From CAYMND01 sp964465065 (GTDB taxonomy: Bacteria; Acidobacteriota; Aminicenantia; UBA2199): DNA of 64,000 bases. How positions within the stretch are numbered: the first letter of the stretch is position 1; every line of letters begins with the position of its first letter. Made by a program: the position numbers and the translations under genes. The notes under the pieces were generated by a model. That model was not told the origin of the DNA, searched no databases, and saw only the letters and a program-made list of their open reading frames with translations. Location of the stretch: NCBI GenBank assembly GCA_964465065.1, contig CAYXHZ010000006.1, positions 1-64,000 of the forward strand. Reading direction: 5' to 3'. Below are positions 40,034 to 48,839 of the stretch, piece after piece.

Positions 40034-42874
40034 ATGCAGTCACGCTTCTGGCTGAAACCGTTGCTTATCGCCCAAATGCTGTTTTCCATCACCCTATCGG
40101 CCCAAATCCGCCTAGCTCTGCTTCCGGTCGACACTCCGACCGCTCTGCCGGCGGTCAACTCCGACATACTGATCCTGCGGGAACTGAGTTGGCAGACGGC
40201 CATCGGCTCCGATCCCAGCCCCATCTCCGCCGGATCGCAACCGCTTCTGCTGCGTCTCCGCTTTCCCGACGAGGGCGTGACCATCGGTGACAGCGAACTC
40301 GATCGGCTGGAGATCTTCCTACAGCAAAACCCGGCCATCGACGCCATCATTCTCGATCTGGGCACCTTTAAACCGGCCAGCGACCAGATGAATTACCTGC
40401 TCAAGCGGATTTCCAGCCTGATCAAAGGGGTCAAGACGGATTTTAAAATCGGCCTGGAGGCCGATGACCTGGATTCGCTGCTGGAAGCGATCGTCACCCA
40501 GAAACTGAGTTCCTACCTCGATGCCCTGGTCGTGTCATCGGCCGACAACGCCCTGCAGGAAAAGATCATGACCCGCCTGCCCGAGCTCAAGCTCTGGGAG
40601 CGCCTGAGCCCCAATCCGGGCACAGATACGGAAACCGCCCGGCTGATCACGCGTCTGCTCAACCGGCCGCTGTTCATGACCAACACCACTTCCCTCTACC
40701 TGTGCGAAAGTCCGGCCAGCGCCGAATGCCTGCATACCCTGGACCGACTGATGCCCTACCTGAGCATGGGACTCATCGACCACATGGAAGTCGTCAACCT
40801 GCAGGAAGAAAAGGGCAGCGTCCGACCGTTGCCGCTCTACTACAAGCACGACGGCGTGTCGCCGGTGATCATGGCCGTCATCGACCAGGCCGGGAAAAAA
40901 TCGATCCAGCTGACCCCCGGAGTCTACGAAAACGCCCTGGTCACCGACCTGCAGACCGGAGCGCAGAACCGCGAGAAGATCGGCCGGCACAGCCGCAGCT
41001 TCAGGATCCAGCTGAATCCCTCCATATATGTCATCGAATTGAGCCCCCGCGATGAGCTCAAACGCCAGGTCATCGAGGTCGGCGTCAATTCCGAACGCCA
41101 GTTGAGCGCCGAGGAAATCGTCGCCAAGGCCCGTGCCTGGATGACCATGCAGAGCCGTCGGCTGCACTGCTTCATTGCCGATATGAGCGTCAACTACAGC
41201 CTCACCGTCGGCAACCTCAACGAAACCTTCGATCTGCTCATCCGCGGACCGTACTTCAGCTCCCGCGGCGAACCGGCCGATTGGGTGCAACAGGATTTTT
41301 TTCTCAACCGTATCAAATGGAAATCGAAGAAAATACCCAAAATTCCGCTGCTGCAACCCGAGAAGGTCAGCGTCGTCCCCCTGGAAATCGAACTCAGCGA
41401 ACTCTACCAGTACCAGCGCAGCCATGACGAAACCCTTGCCGGGACAGCGGTCTACGTCATCCATTTCAAACCCGGACCGGGCCTGAAGGATCAAAGCGCC
41501 TACGAAGGCCGCCTGTGGATCAGCAAAAAGGACGGCGCCATCCTGCAGAAGGAACTGAACCAGCTCAACCTCAAAGGCGAAGTGCTCTCCAACGTCGAGA
41601 CGCAAACCATCAGTCCCATGGGCAGCGACGGAGAAATCTGCCTGCCGACAAGGCTGGTGGGCCACCAGATTTTCAACATCGCCGGTACGCTCACCCACAT
41701 CGAGAAACTGATCGAATACGACAATATCCGCATCAATCCCGTGGATTTCACCGCCCAGCGCCAGGCGGCCCGCGATTCGGACGCCCGCATGGTACGGGAC
41801 ACCGACCGAGGCCTGCGTTACCTGGTCAAGGACAGCCAGAGCGGCGAACGCACCGTGGAATGGCAGCAGAGCAAAACGCAGACCGCCGCCATTTTCGGGA
41901 GCTTTTACGACAGTTCCTACGAATTTCCGGTGCCGCTGGCCGGCATCAATTACCTCAATTTCGACCTCGGTGGCCGTGGCAAGGGCCGCCAGACCAACAT
42001 TTTTTTCGCCGGAGCCATGCTGCTGGCCAACTACACCGATCCGTCGCTGTTCGGCAGCGGTATCAGTTTCAACGCCAACCTCAACGGCATCGCCTTCGCA
42101 TCGCGGAACAAAATCTACCGCAACCTGGACCTGAGCCCCGGCGAGACCATCAAGGACCAGTCCTTCAAGAGTTTCATCAGTTTCGGCTTTTCACTGACCC
42201 GCAACGTCAAGCTGACCGCCGTCCTTGGCGCGGATTATTACATGTACAGCCGCCACAAGGAAGACACCAACCCGGAGTTCATCCTGCCCCGCGACAATCT
42301 GACCGGCAGCATCCGTCTCAAGCTGGACGCCAGTTTCAAGGGTTTCACCCTGTCCTGCTGGGCCGATTACGGCCGGCGCAGCGATTGGGGTTTCTGGGGT
42401 CTGCCCGAAAACGACGATTACCTGGCCAGCCAGAAAGGCTTTTACCGCTTTCGGGTCATCGCCGCCAAGGACTTCCACCTGTCCCTGTTCCGCAAGATCC
42501 AGACCAAGTTCACCTGGCTGGACAGCTACCGCGTGGACCGCTTCAGCGCCTACAAGTTCGGCTTTTTCAGCGAGCTGCGCGTCAGCGGCTTCAACTCCGG
42601 AACCATTCGCGCCGAACGGGCGCTGATGTTCAATCTGGCATACAGCTATCAATTGAGCCAGCATTTCGGGCTGGAATTCAAGTACGATTCCGTTCTGGCC
42701 AGCAACAGCAGCGAAGAGATGAGCCGGCAATATTTTTCAGGCATAGCCGCCGCCGCCAGTACCGCCCTGCCCTTCTGGGACAACATGCTGGTCAAGTTAG
42801 AAGCCGGACTGCCGGTGGTCAGCCACGGCGTCAAAGGCTTTGTTCTCTACCTGATGCTGCTCAAGATGTTCTGA
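40034..42874 (+). CDS. Large exported protein with putative C-terminal outer-membrane barrel, new architecture
   Basis: A 946-residue protein with a signal peptide (about 1-23). Residues about 25-300 look like an alpha/beta domain with repeated beta-strand plus helix units (IDAIILDLGTF, DALVVSSAD). Residues about 300-560 contain a CarboxypepD/VIT-like beta region (SIQLTPGVYENALVTDL) and a LolA-like or DUF4292-like concave sheet (YVIHFKPGPGLKDQSAYEGRLWISKKDGAILQ, LVGHQIFNIAGTLTHIE). Residues about 600-946 resemble a BamA/FadL-type barrel (SFISFGFSLTRNVKLTAVLGADYYMYSR, LKLDASFKGFTLSCWADYG, FVLYLMLLKMF). I do not recognise the full combination. It could export or insert a lipid or protein in the outer membrane. 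Confidence 0.7.
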   Translation: MQSRFWLKPLLIAQMLFSITLSAQIRLALLPVDTPTALPAVNSDILILRELSWQTAIGSDPSPISAGSQPLLLRLRFPDEGVTIGDSELDRLEIFLQQNPAIDAIILDLGTFKPASDQMNYLLKRISSLIKGVKTDFKIGLEADDLDSLLEAIVTQKLSSYLDALVVSSADNALQEKIMTRLPELKLWERLSPNPGTDTETARLITRLLNRPLFMTNTTSLYLCESPASAECLHTLDRLMPYLSMGLIDHMEVVNLQEEKGSVRPLPLYYKHDGVSPVIMAVIDQAGKKSIQLTPGVYENALVTDLQTGAQNREKIGRHSRSFRIQLNPSIYVIELSPRDELKRQVIEVGVNSERQLSAEEIVAKARAWMTMQSRRLHCFIADMSVNYSLTVGNLNETFDLLIRGPYFSSRGEPADWVQQDFFLNRIKWKSKKIPKIPLLQPEKVSVVPLEIELSELYQYQRSHDETLAGTAVYVIHFKPGPGLKDQSAYEGRLWISKKDGAILQKELNQLNLKGEVLSNVETQTISPMGSDGEICLPTRLVGHQIFNIAGTLTHIEKLIEYDNIRINPVDFTAQRQAARDSDARMVRDTDRGLRYLVKDSQSGERTVEWQQSKTQTAAIFGSFYDSSYEFPVPLAGINYLNFDLGGRGKGRQTNIFFAGAMLLANYTDPSLFGSGISFNANLNGIAFASRNKIYRNLDLSPGETIKDQSFKSFISFGFSLTRNVKLTAVLGADYYMYSRHKEDTNPEFILPRDNLTGSIRLKLDASFKGFTLSCWADYGRRSDWGFWGLPENDDYLASQKGFYRFRVIAAKDFHLSLFRKIQTKFTWLDSYRVDRFSAYKFGFFSELRVSGFNSGTIRAERALMFNLAYSYQLSQHFGLEFKYDSVLASNSSEEMSRQYFSGIAAAASTALPFWDNMLVKLEAGLPVVSHGVKGFVLYLMLLKMF

Positions 42875-42877
42875 GTT

Positions 42878-43891
42878 TCAGTTTTTACCGGCCGGCAAAC
42901 GGAGCTTCTCCAGAAAAGCGGCCTCCACCCACCATATCGACGGGTTACCGTTGGGAACCGTTGTCCGCATGCGGCGCAGATATGAAAAGTCGATGCGTTC
43001 GGGCGTCTGCGCCGGCAGGCGCGGCGACATGAAAAACAGATACTTCCCGTCCGGGGAAAGGCTGGCCGAATGCTCTTCGTTGTCGGCGGTGTTGATCAGC
43101 GGTCCCAGGTTGACCGGTTCGCTCCAGCTGTCATCGGAGTTATGGAAAACAACGTAATAATCCACCCCGTTCGGATTGGCTTTATGTCCGTAGATCGGAA
43201 CGATAGCCAAACGGTCGTCGGGCGAGAAATAGGCATTGTACCGGGCCTTGCCGGCGTTGATCTGCTCCGGCAGACGTTCGGGCTGGCTGTAACCGCCGTT
43301 TATGAATCGGCTGCGGTAGATGCACTCCCCGCCCCCCTCCTTCTCCGGTCCGGTGAAATACAGGGTGCCGTCGCGGGTGGTGCTGGGGAAAAATTCTCCT
43401 CCGGCTGTGTTGACCGGAGCGCCGAGGTTGCGCGCCTGTCCCCAGCCCGAACCGCTGCGTTCCATGACCCAGATGTCTTCGTCACGCTCGGCGAAGACCT
43501 TTCCGGGAGCCGGCAGATTGGAGGCGAAGAAGAACTTCTGCCCGTCAGGAGAAATATGCGGCTCGATGTAATGAATCCCCGGCTTGTCCAGCCCCGCCAC
43601 AACTTCCGGTTCGCCCCAGCGCCCGTTCTCGAAACGGCAACCGACGATGTAACTCAACTTGTACTGTCCGACGATGACCACGAAATACAGTTCGCGGCCG
43701 TCGGGGCTCATGGTGAAATCCCGGGTGTGCAGGCCGGTGTTGACAATGCCCGGGGCAAACAGGACCGGTACCTGGCCGGGAGGGGTCTGGCCCAGATAGG
43801 GGATCGGCTCGTCCGGACTTGAGCCGGCAGCCGGCCAGGACGTATTGAGACACAGCAGAAACGAAAACAACACGGCAAATAAACGGATCAT
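42878..43891 (-). CDS. Exported PD40/TolB-like beta-propeller protein
   Basis: A 337-residue protein with a signal peptide (about 1-22). Several WD40-like PD40 repeats show the SPDGxxxYF signature: MSPDGRELYFVV, ISPDGQKFFFAS, TRDGTLYFTG, FSPDDRLAIVP and LSPDGKYLFFMS. Interspersed W-x-x-P-V-N-L-G segments (for example WSEPVNLGPLINTADNEEHS) are typical of exported PD40 propellers linked with OmpA or peptidase systems. It is probably a periplasmic or surface scaffold; no enzyme motif was seen. GGAGTGAAG precedes the ATG. It is convergent with the large barrel gene (3-nt gap). Confidence 0.85.
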   Translation of the reverse strand: MIRLFAVLFSFLLCLNTSWPAAGSSPDEPIPYLGQTPPGQVPVLFAPGIVNTGLHTRDFTMSPDGRELYFVVIVGQYKLSYIVGCRFENGRWGEPEVVAGLDKPGIHYIEPHISPDGQKFFFASNLPAPGKVFAERDEDIWVMERSGSGWGQARNLGAPVNTAGGEFFPSTTRDGTLYFTGPEKEGGGECIYRSRFINGGYSQPERLPEQINAGKARYNAYFSPDDRLAIVPIYGHKANPNGVDYYVVFHNSDDSWSEPVNLGPLINTADNEEHSASLSPDGKYLFFMSPRLPAQTPERIDFSYLRRMRTTVPNGNPSIWWVEAAFLEKLRLPAGKN

Positions 43892-44001
43892 TTCTTCACT
43901 CCTTGCTTGCCTGCACGGTAAACGCGGCCGATAGCGGATTTCCTCAATCCATCCTGCCTGCAATCAGCAAAAAAATCAAGACCGTAATCGTTTGGAGGCT
44001 G

Positions 44002-44010
44002 TGCTATAAT
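44002..44010 (+). promoter_or_regulatory. Extended -10 promoter ending 5 nt before the radical SAM start
   Basis: TGCTATAAT with consensus TATAAT at 44005-44010, then GGACA and the ATG at 44016. No convincing -35 was seen. A start 6-8 nt downstream would fall at the start codon, so a leaderless mRNA is likely. Confidence 0.5.
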
Positions 44011-44015
44011 GGACA

Positions 44016-44990
44016 ATGGACAGTTCAATCGCATATTACCGCCGTCTCTGGAAAATCTACCGCAGTTACAAGCGCCGGGACACGACTGTGGCCACCCTGC
44101 CGCTGCGCATGTGGGTGGAACTCTGTTCCGACTGCAATCTGCGCTGCGTCATGTGCCCAAACAAAGAACTGGCCGCCAAACAACGCGGCATGATGGATCC
44201 GGAACTGTTTTTTCGCATCGTCGATCAGGCCGCCGAGTTCGTCCACGAGATGGCCCTGCACCACCGCGGCGAATCGCTGCTGCACCCCCGTGCCGGCGAA
44301 CTGATCCGTTACGCCGCCCAACGTATCCCGGTGACCAAATTGCACACCAACGGCACCCAGCTCAACGAGCGGATCTGCGCCGAGCTGGTTGATTCAGGTC
44401 TGACGCGCATCTCCTTCAGCTTCGACGGTTTCAACAAGGAAGATTACGAAAAAATCCGCGTCGGTGCCGATTACGCTGCCACCGTCGCCAACATCAAAAC
44501 CCTGCTGCGCATCCGCCGCGAGAGACACAGCACCAGACCGATCGTCGCCATCGAGGTGATCAAGCTGAACGAATCGCAACTGGAGGCGGATAAACTGGCC
44601 CAGTTCAAGGCCATGTTCGGCGAAATCGGTCTCGACCAGTTCATCATCAAAAAACCGCACAACTGGGCCGGCCACCTGGACATCGGCCACAACCAGAATC
44701 AATACGCGCCCTGCACCTTCCTCTGGAACGCCCTGCTGGTTTTCTGGAACGGCGACGTGTCCCCCTGCGCCCAGGATTTTTTCGCCAGCTACACTCTGGG
44801 CAATGTCGGCCGGAACAGCTTGAAAGAGATCTGGAACGGTCCCGAGCAGCGCCGCCTGCGCCAGGCTCTTTCCGAACGCCGCTACCAGGAATTCACCGCC
44901 TGCCGGAACTGCGACCGTCTCTGGCGCGACACCTTCCTGGGTATTCCCCGCGAGTACCTGCGCCAATTCCTGTTCCGGCGCATGCCCTAG
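44016..44990 (+). CDS. Radical SAM / SPASM-type protein
   Basis: A 324-residue protein. The radical SAM cluster motif is C40-x3-C44-x2-C47 (CNLRCVMCP), with an extra Cys37. It is followed by a partial barrel with HHRGESLLHP, LHTNGTQL and ISFSFDGFNKEDY. The C-terminal region has CTFLWNALLVFWNGDVSPCAQDF and FTACRNC, a SPASM/twitch-like second cluster site. Such enzymes often modify peptides or act as anaerobic maturases. No precursor peptide gene was recognised nearby. The ATG at 44016 lies 5 nt after a TATAAT box. It ends 1 nt from the convergent cyclophilin gene. Confidence 0.88.
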   Translation: MDSSIAYYRRLWKIYRSYKRRDTTVATLPLRMWVELCSDCNLRCVMCPNKELAAKQRGMMDPELFFRIVDQAAEFVHEMALHHRGESLLHPRAGELIRYAAQRIPVTKLHTNGTQLNERICAELVDSGLTRISFSFDGFNKEDYEKIRVGADYAATVANIKTLLRIRRERHSTRPIVAIEVIKLNESQLEADKLAQFKAMFGEIGLDQFIIKKPHNWAGHLDIGHNQNQYAPCTFLWNALLVFWNGDVSPCAQDFFASYTLGNVGRNSLKEIWNGPEQRRLRQALSERRYQEFTACRNCDRLWRDTFLGIPREYLRQFLFRRMP

Positions 44991-44991
44991 T

Positions 44992-45567
44992 TCAGCGTTT
45001 CCGTCTGATGGAATGAATGGTCACCGGTTTGCGCAAGGTCTGACCGTCGGCCGGCATACTTTGAATGGCGCACACCACGTCCATGCCGCGGATGACTTTA
45101 CCGAAAACGGCGAATCCCTGTCCATCGGGGTTGCGCCGACCGGCGAAATCCAGCTCGGGCTGGTCGTGGATGCAGATGAAGAAACTGCCCTGGGCCGAAT
45201 CGGGCGCGCCACGGGCCATGGACAGCGCGCCGTCGCAGTGCCGCAGGCCGGTTTGATCGGTTCTCTCCAGACGGATTGGCGGCAAACAGCGCTCATCCGC
45301 CGGGCCGTCGGCCTGGACCACTTCGATTTTGACCCGGTCGTTCGGTTGGTTGTCGGGACGGACCACCCGGAAGAAACTGCACTTTTCATACATCCCGGCG
45401 TCGAGATAGGCCAGAAAGTTGGCCACCGTCAACGGTGCCTTGTCCGGATACAATTCGGCTTCGATATCCCCCATGGAGCAGTGCATGACCACCCTGAGCG
45501 CCGCTGTCTCGGACAGGAGCCCCAACGGCAGCGCCAGGCAGATCAGCAGCCGGAAGAAACTTCTCAT
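44992..45567 (-). CDS. Exported cyclophilin-type peptidyl-prolyl isomerase
   Basis: A 191-residue protein with a signal peptide (about 1-23) and a cyclophilin domain: GDIEAELYPDKAPLTVANFLAYLD, YEKCSFFRVV, LSMARGAPDSAQGSFFICI, LDFAGRRNPDGQGFAVFGKVIRGMDVV. The domain has an insertion (about 75-100) and the usual FHR motif is SFFRVV. It probably assists periplasmic protein folding. GAGGTG precedes the ATG, which overlaps the methyltransferase stop (ATGA). The coupling with a methyltransferase has no obvious functional explanation. Confidence 0.9.
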   Translation of the reverse strand: MRSFFRLLICLALPLGLLSETAALRVVMHCSMGDIEAELYPDKAPLTVANFLAYLDAGMYEKCSFFRVVRPDNQPNDRVKIEVVQADGPADERCLPPIRLERTDQTGLRHCDGALSMARGAPDSAQGSFFICIHDQPELDFAGRRNPDGQGFAVFGKVIRGMDVVCAIQSMPADGQTLRKPVTIHSIRRKR

Positions 45568-46379
45568 GACGCACCTCTATCCACAGTCACCCCCTTGCGG
45601 GCGATGAGCAAGGTGGCGTAGCCTGTTTTGCAAAACAGCAGCCGGTCCAGGCGGGTGAACAGGTAGAGCAGGGGATAAATAAGATATCGATAAAGCCGCA
45701 TCAGGAACGGATTTTTATCCAAGGCCGACGCCGATGTCGGCGATATGGCGCCGCTGTGCAGATGCGAGCTTCGGATCCGGTTCTTTCTGGTGAACAGAAC
45801 GTTGAGCGTCATCTCCACCATCTCGACGAAGAATTTGGCGTAGGTTCCTTGGTATTCCGTTTTCAGCCCCTGCTCTCCGGCCAAAAGTGCCAATTGCGCC
45901 AGGCTGTAGCCCTCACGTTTGTGACCGTAGATTTCGGGAGTCAGACCGAAGCGGTTTTTAAGCTTGTTGAACAGGAAAAAACCGCCCGAAATCGGCGTGG
46001 AAATGGCCAGCCGCCCCCCCGGGCGCAGCAGGCGGGCCGTTTCCGCCAGCAGGGCGCGGTCGTCGTCGACATGCTCCAGAGTATCGAGCAGCAAGACATC
46101 GTCAAAGCTGCCGGAGGCGAAGGGCAACCGGGCGCAGGCGCACTGGACCAGATCGCGCCCCAGCACCGCTCGGGCCTCGGGCAGATTGGCGAAATCGACA
46201 TCGGTATGCACCCAGTTGCCGGCACCGTTCTTGAGCTGCGCCGACACGACGCCCTGGGCGCAGCCGATGTCCAGCACCCGCCGGCCGGACAGGTCCATCC
46301 GGGACCGGATGATGCGCACCTTTTCCTTCTTCATGAAGCTGATCGTATACAGACGCCATTGCCAGGATTTCTTATCCAT
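45564..46379 (-). CDS. SAM-dependent methyltransferase, class I
   Basis: A 271-residue protein. The Rossmann-fold motif I is VLDIGCAQGVVSAQL, motif II-like acidic residue lies in HTDVDFANLPEA, and motif IV region is FDDVLLLDTLEHVDDDRALLAETARLLRPGG, all typical of Methyltransf_11/25 enzymes. The C-terminus is basic with a hydrophobic stretch (about 240-258, RYLIYPLLYLFTRLD) that may contact the membrane, suggesting a lipid or isoprenoid-type substrate. The substrate is unknown. ATG at 46379 is chosen because a TTGACA-N17-TATGTT promoter ends 6 nt upstream; the longer open frame would read through it. The cyclophilin gene is coupled downstream. Confidence 0.82.
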   Translation of the reverse strand: MDKKSWQWRLYTISFMKKEKVRIIRSRMDLSGRRVLDIGCAQGVVSAQLKNGAGNWVHTDVDFANLPEARAVLGRDLVQCACARLPFASGSFDDVLLLDTLEHVDDDRALLAETARLLRPGGRLAISTPISGGFFLFNKLKNRFGLTPEIYGHKREGYSLAQLALLAGEQGLKTEYQGTYAKFFVEMVEMTLNVLFTRKNRIRSSHLHSGAISPTSASALDKNPFLMRLYRYLIYPLLYLFTRLDRLLFCKTGYATLLIARKGVTVDRGAS

Positions 46380-46385
46380 GAGGCC

Positions 46386-46414
46386 AACATAGCGGGAATT
46401 TTCACCTTTGTCAA
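46386..46414 (-). promoter_or_regulatory. Methyltransferase promoter predicted to give a leaderless transcript
   Basis: Minus strand: TTGACA (46414-46409), 17 nt, TATGTT (46391-46386), then 6 nt to ATG at 46379. There is no ribosome-binding site. Confidence 0.62.
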
Positions 46415-46436
46415 CCTTTCTGTCCGCGCCTGTTTT

Positions 46437-46465
46437 TTGACAAAGACGACGAAAGGGCCTATCAT
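46437..46465 (+). promoter_or_regulatory. Promoter of the DUF4412 gene
   Basis: TTGACA (46437-46442), 17 nt, TATCAT (46460-46465), with a leader of about 36 nt that carries TTAAGGAG. It is divergent from the leaderless methyltransferase promoter and a useful contrast to it. Confidence 0.65.
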
Positions 46466-46507
46466 TAACCCATATTCCGGAATAAAGCAAAGTTAAGGAG
46501 AAACAAT

Positions 46508-47203
46508 ATGAAAAAAACCCTGATCGTAATTGCCGTCATCCTGTTTTCGAGCCTGATGATCCAGGCCGATGTCTGCATCAAACAGAAGACCGAAGCCCCG
46601 GCCATGATGGGCCAGCCGGCCAAATCCGAAACCGTCCAGCAATGGCTCGGCGACGGTAAGATGGCCACCGTCGGCGGCGCCCAGGGCGTCGTCATCGACC
46701 TGACCGCCAAAAAGATGCTGATGATCGACAATACCGCCAAAACCTACGTGGAGGCGTCCATTCCCGTCGATTTCGGCAAGCTGCTGCCCCCCGAGGCCGC
46801 ACCGATGGTCGAGCAGATGATGAAGAGCATGACCGTGACCGTCGAAAAGCTGGGTGCCACCAAGAAGGTGGCCGGCATCGACACCGTTTCCTACAAGGTG
46901 ACCATGAACATGATGGGTATGCAGATGCCGATGACCATGTGGGTGGCCGAAAAGCTGCCGTTCGACTGGAAGAAGTATCAGGAGGTCTACGGCCAGATGA
47001 TGCAGATCATGATGAAGGGCGGCGAGCAGGTGATGAAAGAGATGGCCAAGATTCAGGGCTATCCCCTGGCCACCGAGATGGAGGTCATGGGGATGAAGAC
47101 CACCAGCGAAACCCTCGAAATCCTGGCCAACGCCACCGCCCCGGCTGGCACCTACGCAGCCCCGGCCGGATACAAGAAAGTCGACAAGGTGAATATGAAA
47201 TAA
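46508..47203 (+). CDS. Exported DUF4412-like protein, methionine-rich
   Basis: A 231-residue protein with a signal peptide (1 to about 20). The body has the DUF4412 pattern of an amphipathic sheet (QWLGDGKMATVGGAQGVVIDLTAKKMLMIDNTAKTYVEA, VAGIDTVSYKVTM). There is a Met-rich stretch (about 135-195, MNMMGMQMPMTMW and MMQIMMKGG) and an ALETxxxPAGTYAAPAGYKKV-like end. Met clusters might bind copper or protect from oxidation; this is speculation. Its function is unknown. It is preceded by a consensus promoter and AAGGAG and followed by a WYL-domain regulator. Confidence 0.8.
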   Translation: MKKTLIVIAVILFSSLMIQADVCIKQKTEAPAMMGQPAKSETVQQWLGDGKMATVGGAQGVVIDLTAKKMLMIDNTAKTYVEASIPVDFGKLLPPEAAPMVEQMMKSMTVTVEKLGATKKVAGIDTVSYKVTMNMMGMQMPMTMWVAEKLPFDWKKYQEVYGQMMQIMMKGGEQVMKEMAKIQGYPLATEMEVMGMKTTSETLEILANATAPAGTYAAPAGYKKVDKVNMK

Positions 47204-47281
47204 GCGCGAGTTTTACGCACGATCCGGCCGGCGGACAGCCGCAATCTCCCGCCGACCGGATTCTATCATCCCCCCGAAACC

Positions 47282-48214
47282 ATGCGCATAGACCGCCTGC
47301 TGGCCATCACCGTTTTGCTGCTCGGCCGTGACCGGGTCACCGCCGCCGAACTGGCCGAAAAGTTCGAAGTCTCCGTGCGCACCGTCTACCGTGACATCGA
47401 AGCCATGAGTATGGCCGGCATTCCGGTTGTCCCCTATTCCGGCAACGGCGGCGGTTACAGCTTGATCGAAACCTACAAGCTCGACCGGCGCCTGCTCAAG
47501 ACGGAAGACATCCGGGCCATCATGTCCTCACTGTCCGGCCTGAACCGTACCCTGGGCGACCGGCACATGCAGAGCGCCCTGGACAAGATCGGCAGCCTGC
47601 TCCCCAGGGGTTCCGGCCCCCAGGCGCCTTCACTGTGCGAACAGCTGGTCATCGATCTGTTCCCCTGGAACCAGAATCCGGCCCAGGTCGACACCATCCG
47701 CACCGTTCACCAGGCCATCAGCGAGACCAGGCTGCTGCATTTCCATTACCAGAACAGCCATAACGAATCGGGACGACGGCGGGTCGAACCGATGACCCTG
47801 GTTTTCAAGGGCTACGGCTGGTACCTGTTCGCCTTCTGCACGACCCGCAACGACTTCCGTTTCTTCAAGCTCAGCCGCATGAGCGAACTCGCTATCGCCG
47901 CGGAAACCTTCGCACGCCGTCCGGCCGGCTATCAGTCCTACCTGCCGGAGAAAAAAAACAGCGGAAACAGTTACCAACTTGTCCTGGAATTCGCCGCCGA
48001 GATGGCCCCGTTTCTGGAAGACAGCTTCCCCCAGGAACCCAAAGTGCCCCAGGAAAACGGAAGCATCCGCATCACCCTGACGGTCCCCCAGGACGATTGG
48101 GTACTGGGCATGATCCTCAGTTACGGACCTTACGTCCGTGTCATCGAACCGGATCGAATCCGCGACCAGGTCGTCAGCGCCGCCAAAAAAATACTCAGCG
48201 CCAATCAAACCTGA
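47282..48214 (+). CDS. YafY-type transcriptional regulator with HTH and WYL domains
   Basis: A 310-residue protein. An N-terminal winged HTH of the DeoR/HTH_11 type (MRIDRLLAITVLLLGRDRVTAAELAEKFEVSVRTVYRDIEAM) is followed by a WYL domain (about 140-215: ISETRLLHFHYQNS, RRVEPMTLVFKGYGWYLFAFCTTRNDFRFFKLSRM). The C-terminal WCX-like extension begins near 240. WYL proteins sense nucleic-acid or small ligands and often respond to DNA damage or metabolites. No clear ribosome-binding site; a TATCAT box lies 12 nt before the ATG. The next gene encodes an exported GyrI-like domain protein, possibly in the same transcript. Confidence 0.92.
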   Translation: MRIDRLLAITVLLLGRDRVTAAELAEKFEVSVRTVYRDIEAMSMAGIPVVPYSGNGGGYSLIETYKLDRRLLKTEDIRAIMSSLSGLNRTLGDRHMQSALDKIGSLLPRGSGPQAPSLCEQLVIDLFPWNQNPAQVDTIRTVHQAISETRLLHFHYQNSHNESGRRRVEPMTLVFKGYGWYLFAFCTTRNDFRFFKLSRMSELAIAAETFARRPAGYQSYLPEKKNSGNSYQLVLEFAAEMAPFLEDSFPQEPKVPQENGSIRITLTVPQDDWVLGMILSYGPYVRVIEPDRIRDQVVSAAKKILSANQT

Positions 48215-48275
48215 CGTCACGCTGTCAGGGTACCCGTTTATACTTTGGCCATGACAATGACAAGGAGGCATGCAA

Positions 48276-48791
48276 ATGACTTTTCTACTGCTCTCATTTC
48301 TGGCCAGCGCGGCGCCGGCCGAGACGACCAACCAGGTGATCATTCGCACGGAGTCGGCCTTTGATTACGCCTGTATGGATCATCAGGGGGATTATGCGGC
48401 CATTCCCCAGGCTATTGCGGATTTTATGGCGGAGTTTTCGCGTCAGGACCTGAAAGCTGCAGGCCCCCTGCTGGGCATCTACCTCAACTTCGCCGCCGAC
48501 ACGGCCGGCTCCGACCTGAAGTGGCAGATCGGTCTGCCGATAACATCGGAAACAAAACCCAAGCCCCCCTTGCTGCGGGGTCGCTTCGAAAAGCAGGAGG
48601 TCGTCCATATCCTGCGTCAAGGTCCCTACGACACCGTCGGAGAAACCTATCGCCTCTTGCAGCAGACCATTAACGAAAAGGGGTACCGGATCAACGGCCC
48701 GGCCTGGGAACGGTATCTCAGCGACCCGGCCCAGGTGGCGCCCCAGGAGACTCTGACCGAGATCTTCATTCCGATCCGCAAGAAAGACTGA
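48276..48791 (+). CDS. Exported GyrI-like (AraC effector-binding fold) domain protein
   Basis: A 171-residue protein with a short signal peptide (1 to about 16, FLLLSFLASAAPAE), followed by a GyrI-like / SOUL-type ligand-binding fold: FDYACMDHQGDYAAIPQAIADF, GPLLGIYLNF, LKWQIGLPI, VVHILRQGPYDTVGETY and PAWERYLSDPAQV. The EIFIPI ending is characteristic. GyrI-like domains usually bind drugs or hydrophobic ligands in the cytoplasm; export is unusual. ATG at 48276 is preferred over 48270 because AAGGAGG sits 7 nt upstream. Confidence 0.8.
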   Translation: MTFLLLSFLASAAPAETTNQVIIRTESAFDYACMDHQGDYAAIPQAIADFMAEFSRQDLKAAGPLLGIYLNFAADTAGSDLKWQIGLPITSETKPKPPLLRGRFEKQEVVHILRQGPYDTVGETYRLLQQTINEKGYRINGPAWERYLSDPAQVAPQETLTEIFIPIRKKD

Positions 48792-48825
48792 CAGAAAAAA
48801 GCGGCGGCCGTTTTCGGTCAAAATA

Positions 48826-48834
48826 TGCTATGAT
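48826..48834 (+). promoter_or_regulatory. Extended -10 promoter ending 5 nt before the hydrolase start
   Basis: TGCTATGAT, then GGTCC and ATG at 48840. No convincing -35 or ribosome-binding site was seen. The layout is the same as at 44002-44016. Confidence 0.42.
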
Positions 48835-48839
48835 GGTCC

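Noticed and set aside
47204..47281. Imperfect GC-rich hairpin before the WYL regulator as terminator
   Set aside because: Mismatched stem and no T-tract; too weak to call.
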